Shown here: in pieces, positions 15,713-24,059 of the stretch
Numbering within the stretch: the stretch's first letter is position 1
How the letters are laid out: each line of letters starts with the position of its first letter
Program-made: the position numbers and the translations under genes
Assembly (NCBI RefSeq): GCF_014640615.1
Contig: NZ_BMHH01000024.1
Span: forward strand, 1 to 61,805
DNA length: 61,805 bases
Reading direction: 5' to 3'
Origin: Paramesorhizobium endophyticum
GTDB lineage: Bacteria > Pseudomonadota > Alphaproteobacteria > Rhizobiales > Rhizobiaceae
The notes under the pieces: model-generated
Databases searched by the model: none
What the model saw: the letters and a program-made list of their open reading frames with translations, nothing else
Told to the model about the DNA's origin: nothing

Positions 15713-17674
15713 TCAGAACGAATAGCCGATCGAAAGCTTCCCGCCGACGCTCTTGCTGTCGCGCCCGTCGCCGATCGCGCCGTTGATTCCGGCCTTCACC
15801 GTGAGTGCGTCGCGCTGCAGCGCCACGTCGAAGCCGATCCGACCGAGATTGCGGCTGTTGAAGGCCGATTCCTGACTGATGGCAAAGCCTTGCAGAGAGC
15901 CGGTGCTAACGGTTTCCGGCGTCGATGCGAGATGCTCGAAAGTCAGGCGCGAGGTGGTGGCAAGCGTCCATTCGCCGATTTTGCGCTGATCGAGGCCGAG
16001 TTCGACACCGGCCTTGAGGCGGACCGCCGTTTCCTCGAACTCGTCGACGGCGAGCGCCAGTTCGCTGCCTTTTTCCTGGAAGGCGTCGAGCTTGACACGG
16101 GCCACGTCCACCCCGGCAAAGGGCGTGATCGCCCATTCGCCCGAGCGGAAGATATGGCCGATTTCGGCATTGACGCCGAAGACGGAGCCGTCCGTGCTGC
16201 CATCGGCGTTGCCGAAACCGCCACCGAGCGCGCGCGAGCTGTCATAGTTCATGATGCTGGCATTGATCCCGCCCGCCACATAGAGGCCGGAATCGAGCGA
16301 GGAGAAGCCGTAGCGCCCGCCGATGGTGGCGAGGAAGCCGTCGAGATCGACCTTTCCGCCCGCCGCCGAGATCGACGCGCCGCCATAACCGAGCGCGCCA
16401 TAGACGAGCGCGCGCTCGTCTATGCGGTATGTCGCGCCGAAGAGGGGCATGACGCTGCGCTGCGAGCTCTTCGCCGTGCCCGAATCGCCATCCGTGGAGA
16501 AGCTTTCGCCCAGCGTCGTCTGCCAGAAGGCGGCGTGGCCGATGTCGAGACCCTTGCCCCGCGCATAGGGCTGGATGGTTTCGCCAAGCTGCGAAGGCAG
16601 GCGCGTGAGCCAGCTGCCGGCGTCGGCATGGACCTGCCCGCCCACTTGCATCTGGACGCCGCCCAGCGTGCCGGCATCGATGGCCGACTGAAGGTAGTAG
16701 TTGTAAGCCGTATAATCGCCCGAGAGTTCGGAATTCTGTAGCGCCTTCAGCAACGCGGCGCCTGTGGCGGCGTTGCCGGTCATCTCGTCTTCTTCAGGCA
16801 GCGATTTGTAATAGACCATCTTGGCGCGCAGCACGTAGATATCGGCCTGCGTCAGCCCAAGCCCTTCCTTCAGGTAATTGTCCATCGAGCCGTAGCTCTG
16901 CGCCACCTGGTCGAACCCGGCCTCCAGAAAGCTCGCCTGTACGCCCATGAGCGGCGCATAGATCGCCTTGGCATATTCACCTGCCGCCCCACCGCCGGCC
17001 TGCGCCGCGATGGCGTCGAGAGAGGCCTTGATGCGGGCCGCCGAATAGGTGTTGGAGGCGAGATAGTCTTTCATGATGTCTTCCTGCGAGACACCGGCGA
17101 TGCTGTGCAGCACAGCGGAAATCCAGCCGGTGCGGTCCTTGCCGGCGGTGCAATGATAGAGCGCCGCGGCATCCGCATGGGCAAGCTCCAGAAACACCTC
17201 GCGCAGGACGCCTCTCGTACGCTCGTCGGCGACGAAGCTGCGGTTGCCCTGCTCAAGAATGGCGATGGAGTCGGCGGGACTGTTGAGCGGTGGCGTGTCC
17301 GAGGTATTGCCGCCGGAGACGTTGTTGTTGAAATAGGTCACGTCCGGCCACAGGCGGTCTTGCGCCGTGGCGATCTCGCCCGGCGTGCGCAGGTCGATGA
17401 CGGTCGAGATGTTCTGCCTCTGGATCGTCGTGTAATCGGCATCGTTGAGCGTCAGCGCGTTGGAGCGGAAGAAGACGCCTGTGCGCATGACGCCATCATT
17501 GGTCGTCGTATAGGCGTAGCCGGTTCCTCCCTTGGAGGCGGCTAGCCCGGCAAGATCGCGGTAGTTGTCAACCGAAGACAGGATCGGCGTATTGATCACC
17601 TCCTGCGCCCATGCCGGTGCCGTCAGTAGCGACGGGAGGGCCGCCGCTACGCAAGAAATCACTCTTTTCATCAT
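15713..17674 (-). CDS. Autotransporter with a tyrosine/lipid phosphatase passenger
   Basis: 653 residues. A signal peptide (to about residue 23, APAWAQE) leads into a phosphatase domain with the P-loop HCTAGKDRTG (residues 174-183, catalytic Cys175). The Lys and Asp in this loop (CxxGKDR) are typical of MptpB/LipA-like atypical lipid and protein tyrosine phosphatases. VIDLRTPGEI near residue 92 is also typical. From about residue 370 the sequence becomes an autotransporter beta-barrel with alternating strands, ending in the outer-membrane signature IGYSF. The phosphatase is thus predicted to be displayed on or released from the cell surface. It is divergent from the TetR gene. Confidence 0.85.
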   Translation of the reverse strand: MMKRVISCVAAALPSLLTAPAWAQEVINTPILSSVDNYRDLAGLAASKGGTGYAYTTTNDGVMRTGVFFRSNALTLNDADYTTIQRQNISTVIDLRTPGEIATAQDRLWPDVTYFNNNVSGGNTSDTPPLNSPADSIAILEQGNRSFVADERTRGVLREVFLELAHADAAALYHCTAGKDRTGWISAVLHSIAGVSQEDIMKDYLASNTYSAARIKASLDAIAAQAGGGAAGEYAKAIYAPLMGVQASFLEAGFDQVAQSYGSMDNYLKEGLGLTQADIYVLRAKMVYYKSLPEEDEMTGNAATGAALLKALQNSELSGDYTAYNYYLQSAIDAGTLGGVQMQVGGQVHADAGSWLTRLPSQLGETIQPYARGKGLDIGHAAFWQTTLGESFSTDGDSGTAKSSQRSVMPLFGATYRIDERALVYGALGYGGASISAAGGKVDLDGFLATIGGRYGFSSLDSGLYVAGGINASIMNYDSSRALGGGFGNADGSTDGSVFGVNAEIGHIFRSGEWAITPFAGVDVARVKLDAFQEKGSELALAVDEFEETAVRLKAGVELGLDQRKIGEWTLATTSRLTFEHLASTPETVSTGSLQGFAISQESAFNSRNLGRIGFDVALQRDALTVKAGINGAIGDGRDSKSVGGKLSIGYSF

Positions 17675-17761
17675 TCATCCCCACAGATTGGAATAGTCCA
17701 GGCGAGAAAAGCCCCGCATGGGGTGGCTGGCTAGACCCGGTTCGTAACACTTGCATGACAA

Positions 17762-17778
17762 TTTGCACTGAGTGCAAA
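17762..17778. promoter_or_regulatory. Perfect 17-bp palindrome between the phosphatase and TetR genes
   Basis: TTTGCACT, G, AGTGCAAA: perfect 8-bp arms around one base, 64 bp before the TetR start and 88 bp before the phosphatase start. A TTGCA half-site also precedes it (around 17751). Location and form fit a TetR operator controlling both divergent genes. Confidence 0.65.
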
Positions 17779-17841
17779 AATATTCGAGTGCTGCGGTAAA
17801 TCTGCATCCGGCCAGCGTCGGCTTCCACACCGTCAAAATTC

Positions 17842-18492
17842 ATGCAAGAAACGGGAATGCACGATGATCTGACACCGCAGGAAGGCTTGCGCGCGCGAAA
17901 GCGGAGGGAGACGTTCCGCCGGATCGCAGACACGGGGCTCGAGTTGTTCCTCGCCAAGGGCTATGCGGCGGCGACCCTCGACGAGATTGCCCAGGCATCC
18001 GGCATCTCGCGGCGCACCTTCTTTCATTATTTCAAGAGCAAGGACGATATCCTGCTCGCCCATATGAGCGGCTATGTGGAGGCTTTGAGGCAACTGGTCG
18101 TGGAGCACGCCGCCGCCGGCTCGCCCTTCGACATCGCCTGTGATGCGCTGAAGGCGCTCACCGCCAGTTCCGAACCATCCCGCGCCATCGCCATTGCCCG
18201 AGTTATGGCGGATAGCGAAGCGCTGCGCGTCCGAGCATCGCTCAGCTACCAGCAGTTCGAGCAGGCCGTCCATGAAGGCTTGTGCGAGGTGTGTCCTGAT
18301 GAAGGCCGTAGCGAAGGCCTGCGGCTCGTCGCCATGATGACGATAGGAATTATGCGCGTTGCCGTGGATGCCTGGCTGCAGAATGACGGCAGGCAGCCTT
18401 TGGCGGAATATATCGGCGAGGCGTTTGCTACGGTGAAGGCAGAGGTCGGCGCTGCGCCGGAGCGCTTACAAACATCCGGGATTCACATCTGA
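17842..18492 (+). CDS. TetR/AcrR-family transcriptional regulator
   Basis: 216 residues (ATG at 17842; 17857 is an alternative). The N-terminal HTH is clear: ATLDEIAQASGISRRTFFHYF, about residues 40-62. The ligand domain is not informative. It could repress the divergent phosphatase autotransporter through the palindrome, itself, or the PACE pump 122 bp downstream, although that gene has its own structured leader. Confidence 0.9.
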   Translation: MQETGMHDDLTPQEGLRARKRRETFRRIADTGLELFLAKGYAAATLDEIAQASGISRRTFFHYFKSKDDILLAHMSGYVEALRQLVVEHAAAGSPFDIACDALKALTASSEPSRAIAIARVMADSEALRVRASLSYQQFEQAVHEGLCEVCPDEGRSEGLRLVAMMTIGIMRVAVDAWLQNDGRQPLAEYIGEAFATVKAEVGAAPERLQTSGIHI

Positions 18493-18540
18493 CCGGCGCG
18501 TGGTTGAAAGTGCGGGCAAATCCATTATATAGCCCCCTTG

Positions 18541-18606
18541 AAAGCGAGGACGGCCTCCCCCGTTTATCGGGCTAGTTCGCTCGGGACGACCCGAGCTTTC
18601 CGGAGG
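18541..18606 (+). promoter_or_regulatory. Guanidine-II (mini-ykkC) riboswitch candidate in the PACE gene leader
   Basis: Two hairpins, each closed by GG/CC pairs around an ACGR loop: GAGG-ACGG-CCTC (18546-18557) and GCTCGGG-ACGA-CCCGAGC (18579-18596), with a 21-base linker. This is the defining pattern of the guanidine-II class. The 3' side of hairpin 1 includes CCTCC (18554-18558), exactly complementary to the ribosome-binding site GGAGG (18602-18606) 7 bp before the ATG. Ligand-stabilised hairpins would therefore free the ribosome-binding site (translational ON switch). Class assignment rests on motif and geometry only. Confidence 0.75.
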
Positions 18607-18613
18607 TTGGAAA

Positions 18614-19057
18614 ATGCGCTCCGTCGGCGATCGTATCCGTCACGCACTCAGCTTTGAAATTATCGGACTTCTGCTCGTCACTCCGCTTGGCGCGCTGGCG
18701 TTTCACATGCCTATGCATGACATGGGTGTGGTCAGCCTCGTGAGCGCGACGATCGCGACGGCATGGAATTTCATCTACAACTACCTGTTCGATGTAGTCC
18801 TCCAACGCACTTCCGGGACCACGGAGAAAAGCGGCCTGACGCGGGTTTGGCACGCAGTGCTGTTCGAGGCCGGCCTTCTGGTGGTGCTGATGCCGTTCAT
18901 CGCCTGGTATCTTGGCGTATCGCTCTGGCAGGCTTTCGTCATGGACGTCTCATTCGCGCTTTTCTATATGGGCTACGCCTTCGTCTTCAACTGGGCTTAT
19001 GATCGGCTCTTCCCACTACCCGAGTGGACGGTTCAGGCTATGGTGCAGCCCGATTAG
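18614..19057 (+). CDS. PACE-family efflux transporter (AceI-like, tandem BTP domains)
   Basis: 147 residues with four hydrophobic helices in two repeats. Conserved PACE motifs are visible: RIRHALSFE in helix 1 with Glu15 at the position of the essential AceI glutamate, TAWNFIYNYLFD ending helix 2, RVWHAVLFEAGLL in helix 3 and FNWAYDRLFP after helix 4. Known PACE proteins export chlorhexidine, other biocides and short-chain polyamines by proton antiport. The leader carries a guanidine-II-like riboswitch, so guanidinium or a derivative is a candidate substrate. Confidence 0.9.
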   Translation: MRSVGDRIRHALSFEIIGLLLVTPLGALAFHMPMHDMGVVSLVSATIATAWNFIYNYLFDVVLQRTSGTTEKSGLTRVWHAVLFEAGLLVVLMPFIAWYLGVSLWQAFVMDVSFALFYMGYAFVFNWAYDRLFPLPEWTVQAMVQPD

Positions 19058-19202
19058 CGGCTGTCGGCATTGCTTTCGCTGGAATGGATGAGGCAAGGCT
19101 GAAAATTAGACTAATTCCATCTGCCGATTCCTTATGGGCTGTTGACTTTCGCGTCTAGGCGTTTCACCGCTGAATGACACGAACCGGCTCGAAGGCGACT
19201 CC

Positions 19203-19961
19203 TTGCCAATACCCGTTTATGTCATCAATCTCGATCGCTCGCATGAGCGGCTGAAGGCTGTGCAGGCCAGCGCAGCGCGGTTCGGCATCGCGATCCGCCG
19301 GGTTCCCGCCGTGGACGGAAGCACCCTGCCGCAATCTGCCCTCAGAGATTTCGACGCGGCAGGGTTCAGGCGCTATCATGGCAAGAATGCCATGCTGGCT
19401 GAGATCGGCTGCTATTTCAGCCATCTGAGGGTGCTCGAGGCGATCGTGGAAGCGCATGACGCCCACGCCGTCATTGTCGAGGACGATATCGAGTTCACCG
19501 CCGATTTCCTGCCATTCATCGAAGAACTCCCGCGGCTGTCCGGTTGGGATGCCGTCAAGCTCGTCAGTCACCGCACCGTGCTTTTCCGCCGTTTTTGGCG
19601 GGCGGGCTCGGGTTATTCAATCGGGCGGTGTGGCCATGGACCGCTTGGAAGCTCAGCCGCCTATGTGGTAAGCCGTGAGGGGGTGAAAAAGATGCTTGCT
19701 GCCCTGAAACCCATGCGTCTTCCCTATGATGTCGCGCTGGAGCGCGGATGGAGCGGTGGTTATGCGATTTTTACAACTGACCGGCCATTAGTTGCGTTGT
19801 CAGGTCAGGCGGTCTCCACCATTGCCGGCCGGGCGGCCTATGCAAGCGCCAAGCTGCCGCCCTGGAAGCGAATCGGAACATTGATGTTCCGGGCAAGCGA
19901 CTATCTGCGCCGGTTACGCTTTGCCTGCGCACCAAACCGCCTGTTGGGCAGGTGGGAATAA
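19203..19961 (+). CDS. Glycosyltransferase family 25 (LPS/glycan biosynthesis)
   Basis: 252 residues from a TTG start. The N-terminal VYVINLDRSHERL and VPAVDGS are GT25 signatures; GCYFSHLRVLEAI and the acidic VIVEDDIEF follow at the expected distance, as in LgtB/Lex1-type galactosyltransferases. Likely a cytoplasmic enzyme adding a sugar to lipooligosaccharide or another surface glycan. It precedes the FucNAc genes by about 200 bp of sequence in which I see no gene. Confidence 0.82.
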   Translation: MPIPVYVINLDRSHERLKAVQASAARFGIAIRRVPAVDGSTLPQSALRDFDAAGFRRYHGKNAMLAEIGCYFSHLRVLEAIVEAHDAHAVIVEDDIEFTADFLPFIEELPRLSGWDAVKLVSHRTVLFRRFWRAGSGYSIGRCGHGPLGSSAAYVVSREGVKKMLAALKPMRLPYDVALERGWSGGYAIFTTDRPLVALSGQAVSTIAGRAAYASAKLPPWKRIGTLMFRASDYLRRLRFACAPNRLLGRWE

Positions 19962-20168
19962 GTCTCGTATCAAGACCCTGGGACGCCTGGATGGCACATC
20001 ATCGCTGAGCCTGCAAAGAAAACCCTGAGCAATTAAGGGAACAGCTTCCATACCGGATGACGCGTTCCCATGGAGGTGCTATGCGGACGGAGAATGTTGC
20101 GGCGTCGACGACTCCATATACGCTCTATGTCGGGTTGCTGGATCAGAATTGCGATGGGGATGGCGAGG

Positions 20169-21197
20169 ATGAAAGTCGATAAAATCCTGATTACCGGAGG
20201 CACCGGGTCCTTCGGCAAGACGATGTTGCGTGATCTGTTATCATCCGATGTTTCGGAAGTGCGCATTCTGAGCCGCGACGAAGAGAAGCAGGACGCTCTG
20301 CGGAACGAACTCAGGGATGGCCGGGCACGCTTTTACATCGGCGATATCCGGGATCGCGAGAGCGTCGACCGCGCCATGGCGGGCGTCGATTGCGTTTTCC
20401 ACGCCGCGGCGCTGAAGCAGGTGCCTTCGTGCGAGTTTTTCCCGCTCGAAGCGGTGCGGACAAACATCATGGGCTCGGAGAACGTCCTGCGATCCGCCGT
20501 TGGCGCAGGCGTGCGGAGCGTGGTTTGCCTCTCCACCGACAAAGCAGTCTTTCCTGTGAACGCCATGGGAATGTCGAAGGCGATGATGGAAAAGCTGGCG
20601 CAGGCTATCGCACGGTCTATCGGCCCCGATGCCTCAACGACCGTGTCGATCGTCAGATATGGCAATGTCATGTATTCCCGTGGCTCGGCTATCCCGCTGT
20701 TCATAAAGCAACTGAAATCCGGCACGCCGATTACCGTTACCGAGCCGACGATGACGCGGTTTCTCATGCCGTTGCGGGATTCAGTCGCACTTGTGCATCA
20801 TGCGTTCCAGCATGCCGGCCAAGGCGATCTGTTTATTCGTAAAGCGCCCGCCGCCACGATCGGAGATCTTGTCACTGCGTTGAAGGAACTTTTCAACCTG
20901 CCTGGTCACCCTGTTGAGATGATCGGATGGCGTCATGCCGAAAAGCTGTACGAGACGCTGGCAAGCGCGCAGGAACTGGCCCAAAGCGAGGATATGGGCA
21001 ATTATTACCGTATTCATATGGACGCCCGCGACTTGAACTACCAAGCCTATTTCTCGGAGGGCGACCAGAAAACGATACAGCGGGAGGACTATCACTCGCA
21101 CAATACCGAGCGGCTGGATGTGGAGGGCATCAAATCGCTTCTGCTCTCGCTGCCGGAAGTGAAGCAGGAACTCGACAGCTGGACGGCCAGCCGATGA
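20169..21197 (+). CDS. fnlA: UDP-GlcNAc 4,6-dehydratase/5-epimerase (CapE/FnlA type), first step to UDP-L-FucNAc
   Basis: 342 residues from the ATG at 20169, which gives the family's normal N-terminus (DKILITGGTGSFGKTM); GGGG lies about 9 bp upstream and an open frame reaches back to 20070. SDR features: GGTGSFG dinucleotide loop and the MSKAMMEKL segment, where Met replaces the usual catalytic Tyr before Lys, as in CapE. Makes the 4-keto intermediate from UDP-GlcNAc. It overlaps the next gene by ATGA. Confidence 0.9.
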   Translation: MKVDKILITGGTGSFGKTMLRDLLSSDVSEVRILSRDEEKQDALRNELRDGRARFYIGDIRDRESVDRAMAGVDCVFHAAALKQVPSCEFFPLEAVRTNIMGSENVLRSAVGAGVRSVVCLSTDKAVFPVNAMGMSKAMMEKLAQAIARSIGPDASTTVSIVRYGNVMYSRGSAIPLFIKQLKSGTPITVTEPTMTRFLMPLRDSVALVHHAFQHAGQGDLFIRKAPAATIGDLVTALKELFNLPGHPVEMIGWRHAEKLYETLASAQELAQSEDMGNYYRIHMDARDLNYQAYFSEGDQKTIQREDYHSHNTERLDVEGIKSLLLSLPEVKQELDSWTASR

Positions 21198-22321
21198 GGA
21201 AGATCGTCATCACGGGATCTGGAGGCCTGTTGGGCTGGCATGCGGCAGTTCGATTGCATGCGGCGAATTGCGCGGAGCGCTTCGCATCGAGGCCCGTGCT
21301 CTACGACATCGTCTGTTTGGACCGCGATAGTTTTTCACAACCCGAAAAGCTGGCGGCTGCCTTGGGCGGTGCGGATGCCGTGCTTCATTTTGCAGGAGTC
21401 AACCGCGGCCCGGACAGGGAGGTCGAGGAAGGCAACCCAAAGATTGCAACCCAGCTTGCCGCAGCATGCAAGGCCGCCGGCATCGAGCCGCATATCGTCT
21501 ATGCGAACTCTACGCACGCCGCTTCCGATACGCCCTATGGCCGGTCCAAGCGGATCGCGGGCGAGATACTCGCCGCTTGCACGTCCCGGTTCACCGATCT
21601 GGTGCTTCCGCATATTTTCGGCGAATGTGCCCGCCCGAACTATAACAATGTTACCGCGACATTTATCCGCAATGTCATCGACGGCACCCCGCCGACGGTG
21701 AACCCCGCCGGACACGTCGATCTGCTGCATGCCGGGGCTGCGGCAGGCGCGGCCATAGACGCGGCGCTGAACGGTACGGTGGGAACGGTGCGCCCTGCCT
21801 CGCGGCCCATGGGCGTGGCAGAACTTCTTGACCGGATATCCGGATTCCATGCCCTCTACGCTGCCGGGGTATATCCGGATTTGTCGGACGCCTTCGACCT
21901 CGCACTATTCAACAGCTATCGGTCGGCGCTCTATCCGGATGGCTTCCCCAGGACCCTGCGGCTGAATACGGACCCGCGCGGCACGCTGTTCGAAGCCGTC
22001 AAAGGCGGCGGCGGCGGGCAGACCTTTCTCAGCTGGACGGAGCCCGGGGTGACGCGCGGAAACCATTTTCATCTCAATAAGGCCGAGCGGTTTCTCGTTC
22101 TCGAGGGTGAGGCCGTCATCCGTATCCGCAAGGTTCTGCGGGACGAGGTCTGGGCTTATCGCGTCGATGGCCAGACGCCAGCGGCAGTGGACATGCCGAC
22201 CCTTCACACCCACAGCATTGAAAATGTGGGCCAGAAGCCGCTTCTCACTCTGTTCTGGACCAACGATATTTTCGACCCCAGCAATCCCGATACCTATGCC
22301 GACCCCGTTCTTGGAGCATGA
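21194..22321 (+). CDS. fnlB: Bifunctional reductase/epimerase (CapF/FnlB type), second step to UDP-L-FucNAc
   Basis: 375 residues, ATG overlapping the previous stop. N-terminal SDR (ITGSGGLLGWHAA; YGRSKRIAGE with the Tyr-x3-Lys pair) and a C-terminal cupin with metal-type histidines (GNHFHLNKAERFLVLEGEA). This SDR-cupin fusion is diagnostic of CapF, which epimerises and reduces the CapE product using NADPH. It overlaps the next gene by ATGA. Confidence 0.92.
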   Translation: MRKIVITGSGGLLGWHAAVRLHAANCAERFASRPVLYDIVCLDRDSFSQPEKLAAALGGADAVLHFAGVNRGPDREVEEGNPKIATQLAAACKAAGIEPHIVYANSTHAASDTPYGRSKRIAGEILAACTSRFTDLVLPHIFGECARPNYNNVTATFIRNVIDGTPPTVNPAGHVDLLHAGAAAGAAIDAALNGTVGTVRPASRPMGVAELLDRISGFHALYAAGVYPDLSDAFDLALFNSYRSALYPDGFPRTLRLNTDPRGTLFEAVKGGGGGQTFLSWTEPGVTRGNHFHLNKAERFLVLEGEAVIRIRKVLRDEVWAYRVDGQTPAAVDMPTLHTHSIENVGQKPLLTLFWTNDIFDPSNPDTYADPVLGA

Positions 22322-23478
22322 GCATGTCCAGAATTAAAGTCATGACGATTCTGGGCACCCGTCCGGAAATCATCCGCCTCTCCCGCGTGATGGCGCGGCT
22401 TGACCAGCATGTCGAGCATTGCATCGTCCACACCGGGCAGAATTACGACTACGAGCTCAATGAAGTCTTCTTCGAGGATCTGGGCGTGCGCCGCCCCGAC
22501 CATTTTCTGGGAACCGGCGGCGGCAGCCTTGGCGAGACGCTGGGAAATATCCTCATCGAAAGCGAGCGCGTGCTTCTCGCCGAGCGTCCGCACGCCGTAC
22601 TGGTGCTGGGCGACACCAATTCGGCCATATCCGCGATCATGGCACGGCGGCTGAAAATTCCGGTCTATCATATGGAAGCCGGCAACCGCTCGTTCGACCG
22701 GAATGTGCCGGAGGAGACGAACCGCAAGCTTGTAGACCATATCTCGGACTTCAATCTGGTCTATACGGAACATGCACGCCGGCATCTGCTCTCGGAAGGC
22801 ATCCAGCATCGCCGAATCTATCTGACCGGCTCTCCGATGCGCGAGGTGCTCGATCATTATCGCCCTTCCATCGAGGTTTCCGATGTCCTTGAACGGCTGG
22901 GATTGACGCGGCGCGGCTATTTCATCGTCTCTCTCCACCGGGAAGAGAATGTAGACAACAAGGAGCGGCTGCGCGAATTGCTGCTTACGCTGAACGCGCT
23001 GGCGGAAACGCATGACATGCCGGTCATCGTGTCCACCCATCCACGAACGAGAAAGCGGCTGGATGCGCTCGACGGCATCGTGGTCGACAAGCGCGTGCAA
23101 TATATGAAGCCGTTCGGCTTCCATGACTACAACAAGCTGCAGATGGAAGCCTTCTGCGCGATTTCCGACAGCGGCACGATCGCCGAGGAAGCCTCCATTC
23201 TGGGATTTCCGGCCATCACCCCGCGGGATGCAATCGAGCGCCCGGAAGGCATGGATGTCGGATGCATCATGGTGACCGGCCTCGACCGCAACACGATCCT
23301 CAACGGCATTGATGTTGTGACCAGCCTGTTCCGCGAGCGGGAGGAGAAAGGCATTCCTCATCCGGTCCCGGCCGACTATTGCGTTCCCAACACGTCTGAA
23401 CGTGTTGTGAGTCTCATCGCCGGGACGGCTCTTCTTTCCAACGGGTGGGACGGCATCCGTCTCAACGATCCCTCCTAA
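22318..23478 (+). CDS. fnlC: UDP-sugar 2-epimerase (CapG/FnlC type) yielding UDP-L-FucNAc
   Basis: 386 residues, non-hydrolysing UDP-GlcNAc 2-epimerase fold: TILGTRPEIIRLSRVM at the N-terminus, HTGQNYDYELNEVFF, HMEAGNRSFDRNVPEE and SDSGTIAEEASILG. The HMEAGNR form (rather than HVEAGLR of WecB) is typical of the FucNAc enzymes. Third gene of a tightly overlapping operon making UDP-N-acetyl-L-fucosamine. Confidence 0.92.
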   Translation: MSMSRIKVMTILGTRPEIIRLSRVMARLDQHVEHCIVHTGQNYDYELNEVFFEDLGVRRPDHFLGTGGGSLGETLGNILIESERVLLAERPHAVLVLGDTNSAISAIMARRLKIPVYHMEAGNRSFDRNVPEETNRKLVDHISDFNLVYTEHARRHLLSEGIQHRRIYLTGSPMREVLDHYRPSIEVSDVLERLGLTRRGYFIVSLHREENVDNKERLRELLLTLNALAETHDMPVIVSTHPRTRKRLDALDGIVVDKRVQYMKPFGFHDYNKLQMEAFCAISDSGTIAEEASILGFPAITPRDAIERPEGMDVGCIMVTGLDRNTILNGIDVVTSLFREREEKGIPHPVPADYCVPNTSERVVSLIAGTALLSNGWDGIRLNDPS

Positions 23479-23489
23479 GGGAGATCATC

Positions 23490-24059
23490 ATGTATCAAGC
23501 TGGCGGAAAGCGCGTTTTCGATATTGTTCTGGCCCTGCTCCTGGCCCTGCCTGCTCTTTTGCTCTGCCTGGCTTGTATCTTTGCGATCCGGATGGAGCGG
23601 AGCGGGCCTGCCGTCTTCCGCCAGGTGCGCGTCGGAAGAAACCAGCGCCCCTTTACGCTCTATAAGCTGCGCACCATGTCACAGGGCACTGGCGACCGCG
23701 CAAGCCATGAGGTGACAGCCAGCCAGATCACTCGCAGCGGACATTTCCTTCGCCGTACAAAGCTGGATGAGCTGCCGCAACTCGTTAATGTGCTGCGCGG
23801 CGACATGAGTTTCGTAGGACCCCGCCCCTGCCTGCCGAGCCAGACGGAGCTCGTCGCTGAGCGACAAAAGCATGGCGTCTTCAACGTGCGGCCGGGTATT
23901 ACCGGGCTCGCACAGCTGCGGGGCATAGATATGTCCACCCCGGTGAAACTTGCGGAGGTCGATGGTCAATATGCGGCGCATATAACGCTGGGGCAGGATT
24001 TGCGCCACATCATCGACACTGCCCTTGGAAGAGGCAGCGGAGACGCGGTCAAGGCATGA
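23490..24059 (+). CDS. Polyprenyl-phosphate phosphoglycosyl transferase (PglC/WcaJ C-terminal type)
   Basis: 189 residues from ATG at 23490 with AAGGGAG upstream. One N-terminal hydrophobic (re-entrant) helix, then the bacterial sugar transferase domain: YKLRTM, the catalytic-type LDELPQLVNVLRGDMSFVGP and RPGITGLAQ. Transfers the first sugar-1-phosphate to undecaprenyl phosphate to begin repeat-unit assembly. The short length matches monotopic PglC-like enzymes. Its last 11 bp overlap the convergent SDR gene. Confidence 0.9.
   Translation: MYQAGGKRVFDIVLALLLALPALLLCLACIFAIRMERSGPAVFRQVRVGRNQRPFTLYKLRTMSQGTGDRASHEVTASQITRSGHFLRRTKLDELPQLVNVLRGDMSFVGPRPCLPSQTELVAERQKHGVFNVRPGITGLAQLRGIDMSTPVKLAEVDGQYAAHITLGQDLRHIIDTALGRGSGDAVKA

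Noticed and set aside
15545-16741. 398-codon plus-strand frame opposite the autotransporter barrel
   Set aside because: Shadow frame; the minus-strand protein has a signal peptide, phosphatase loop and barrel end.
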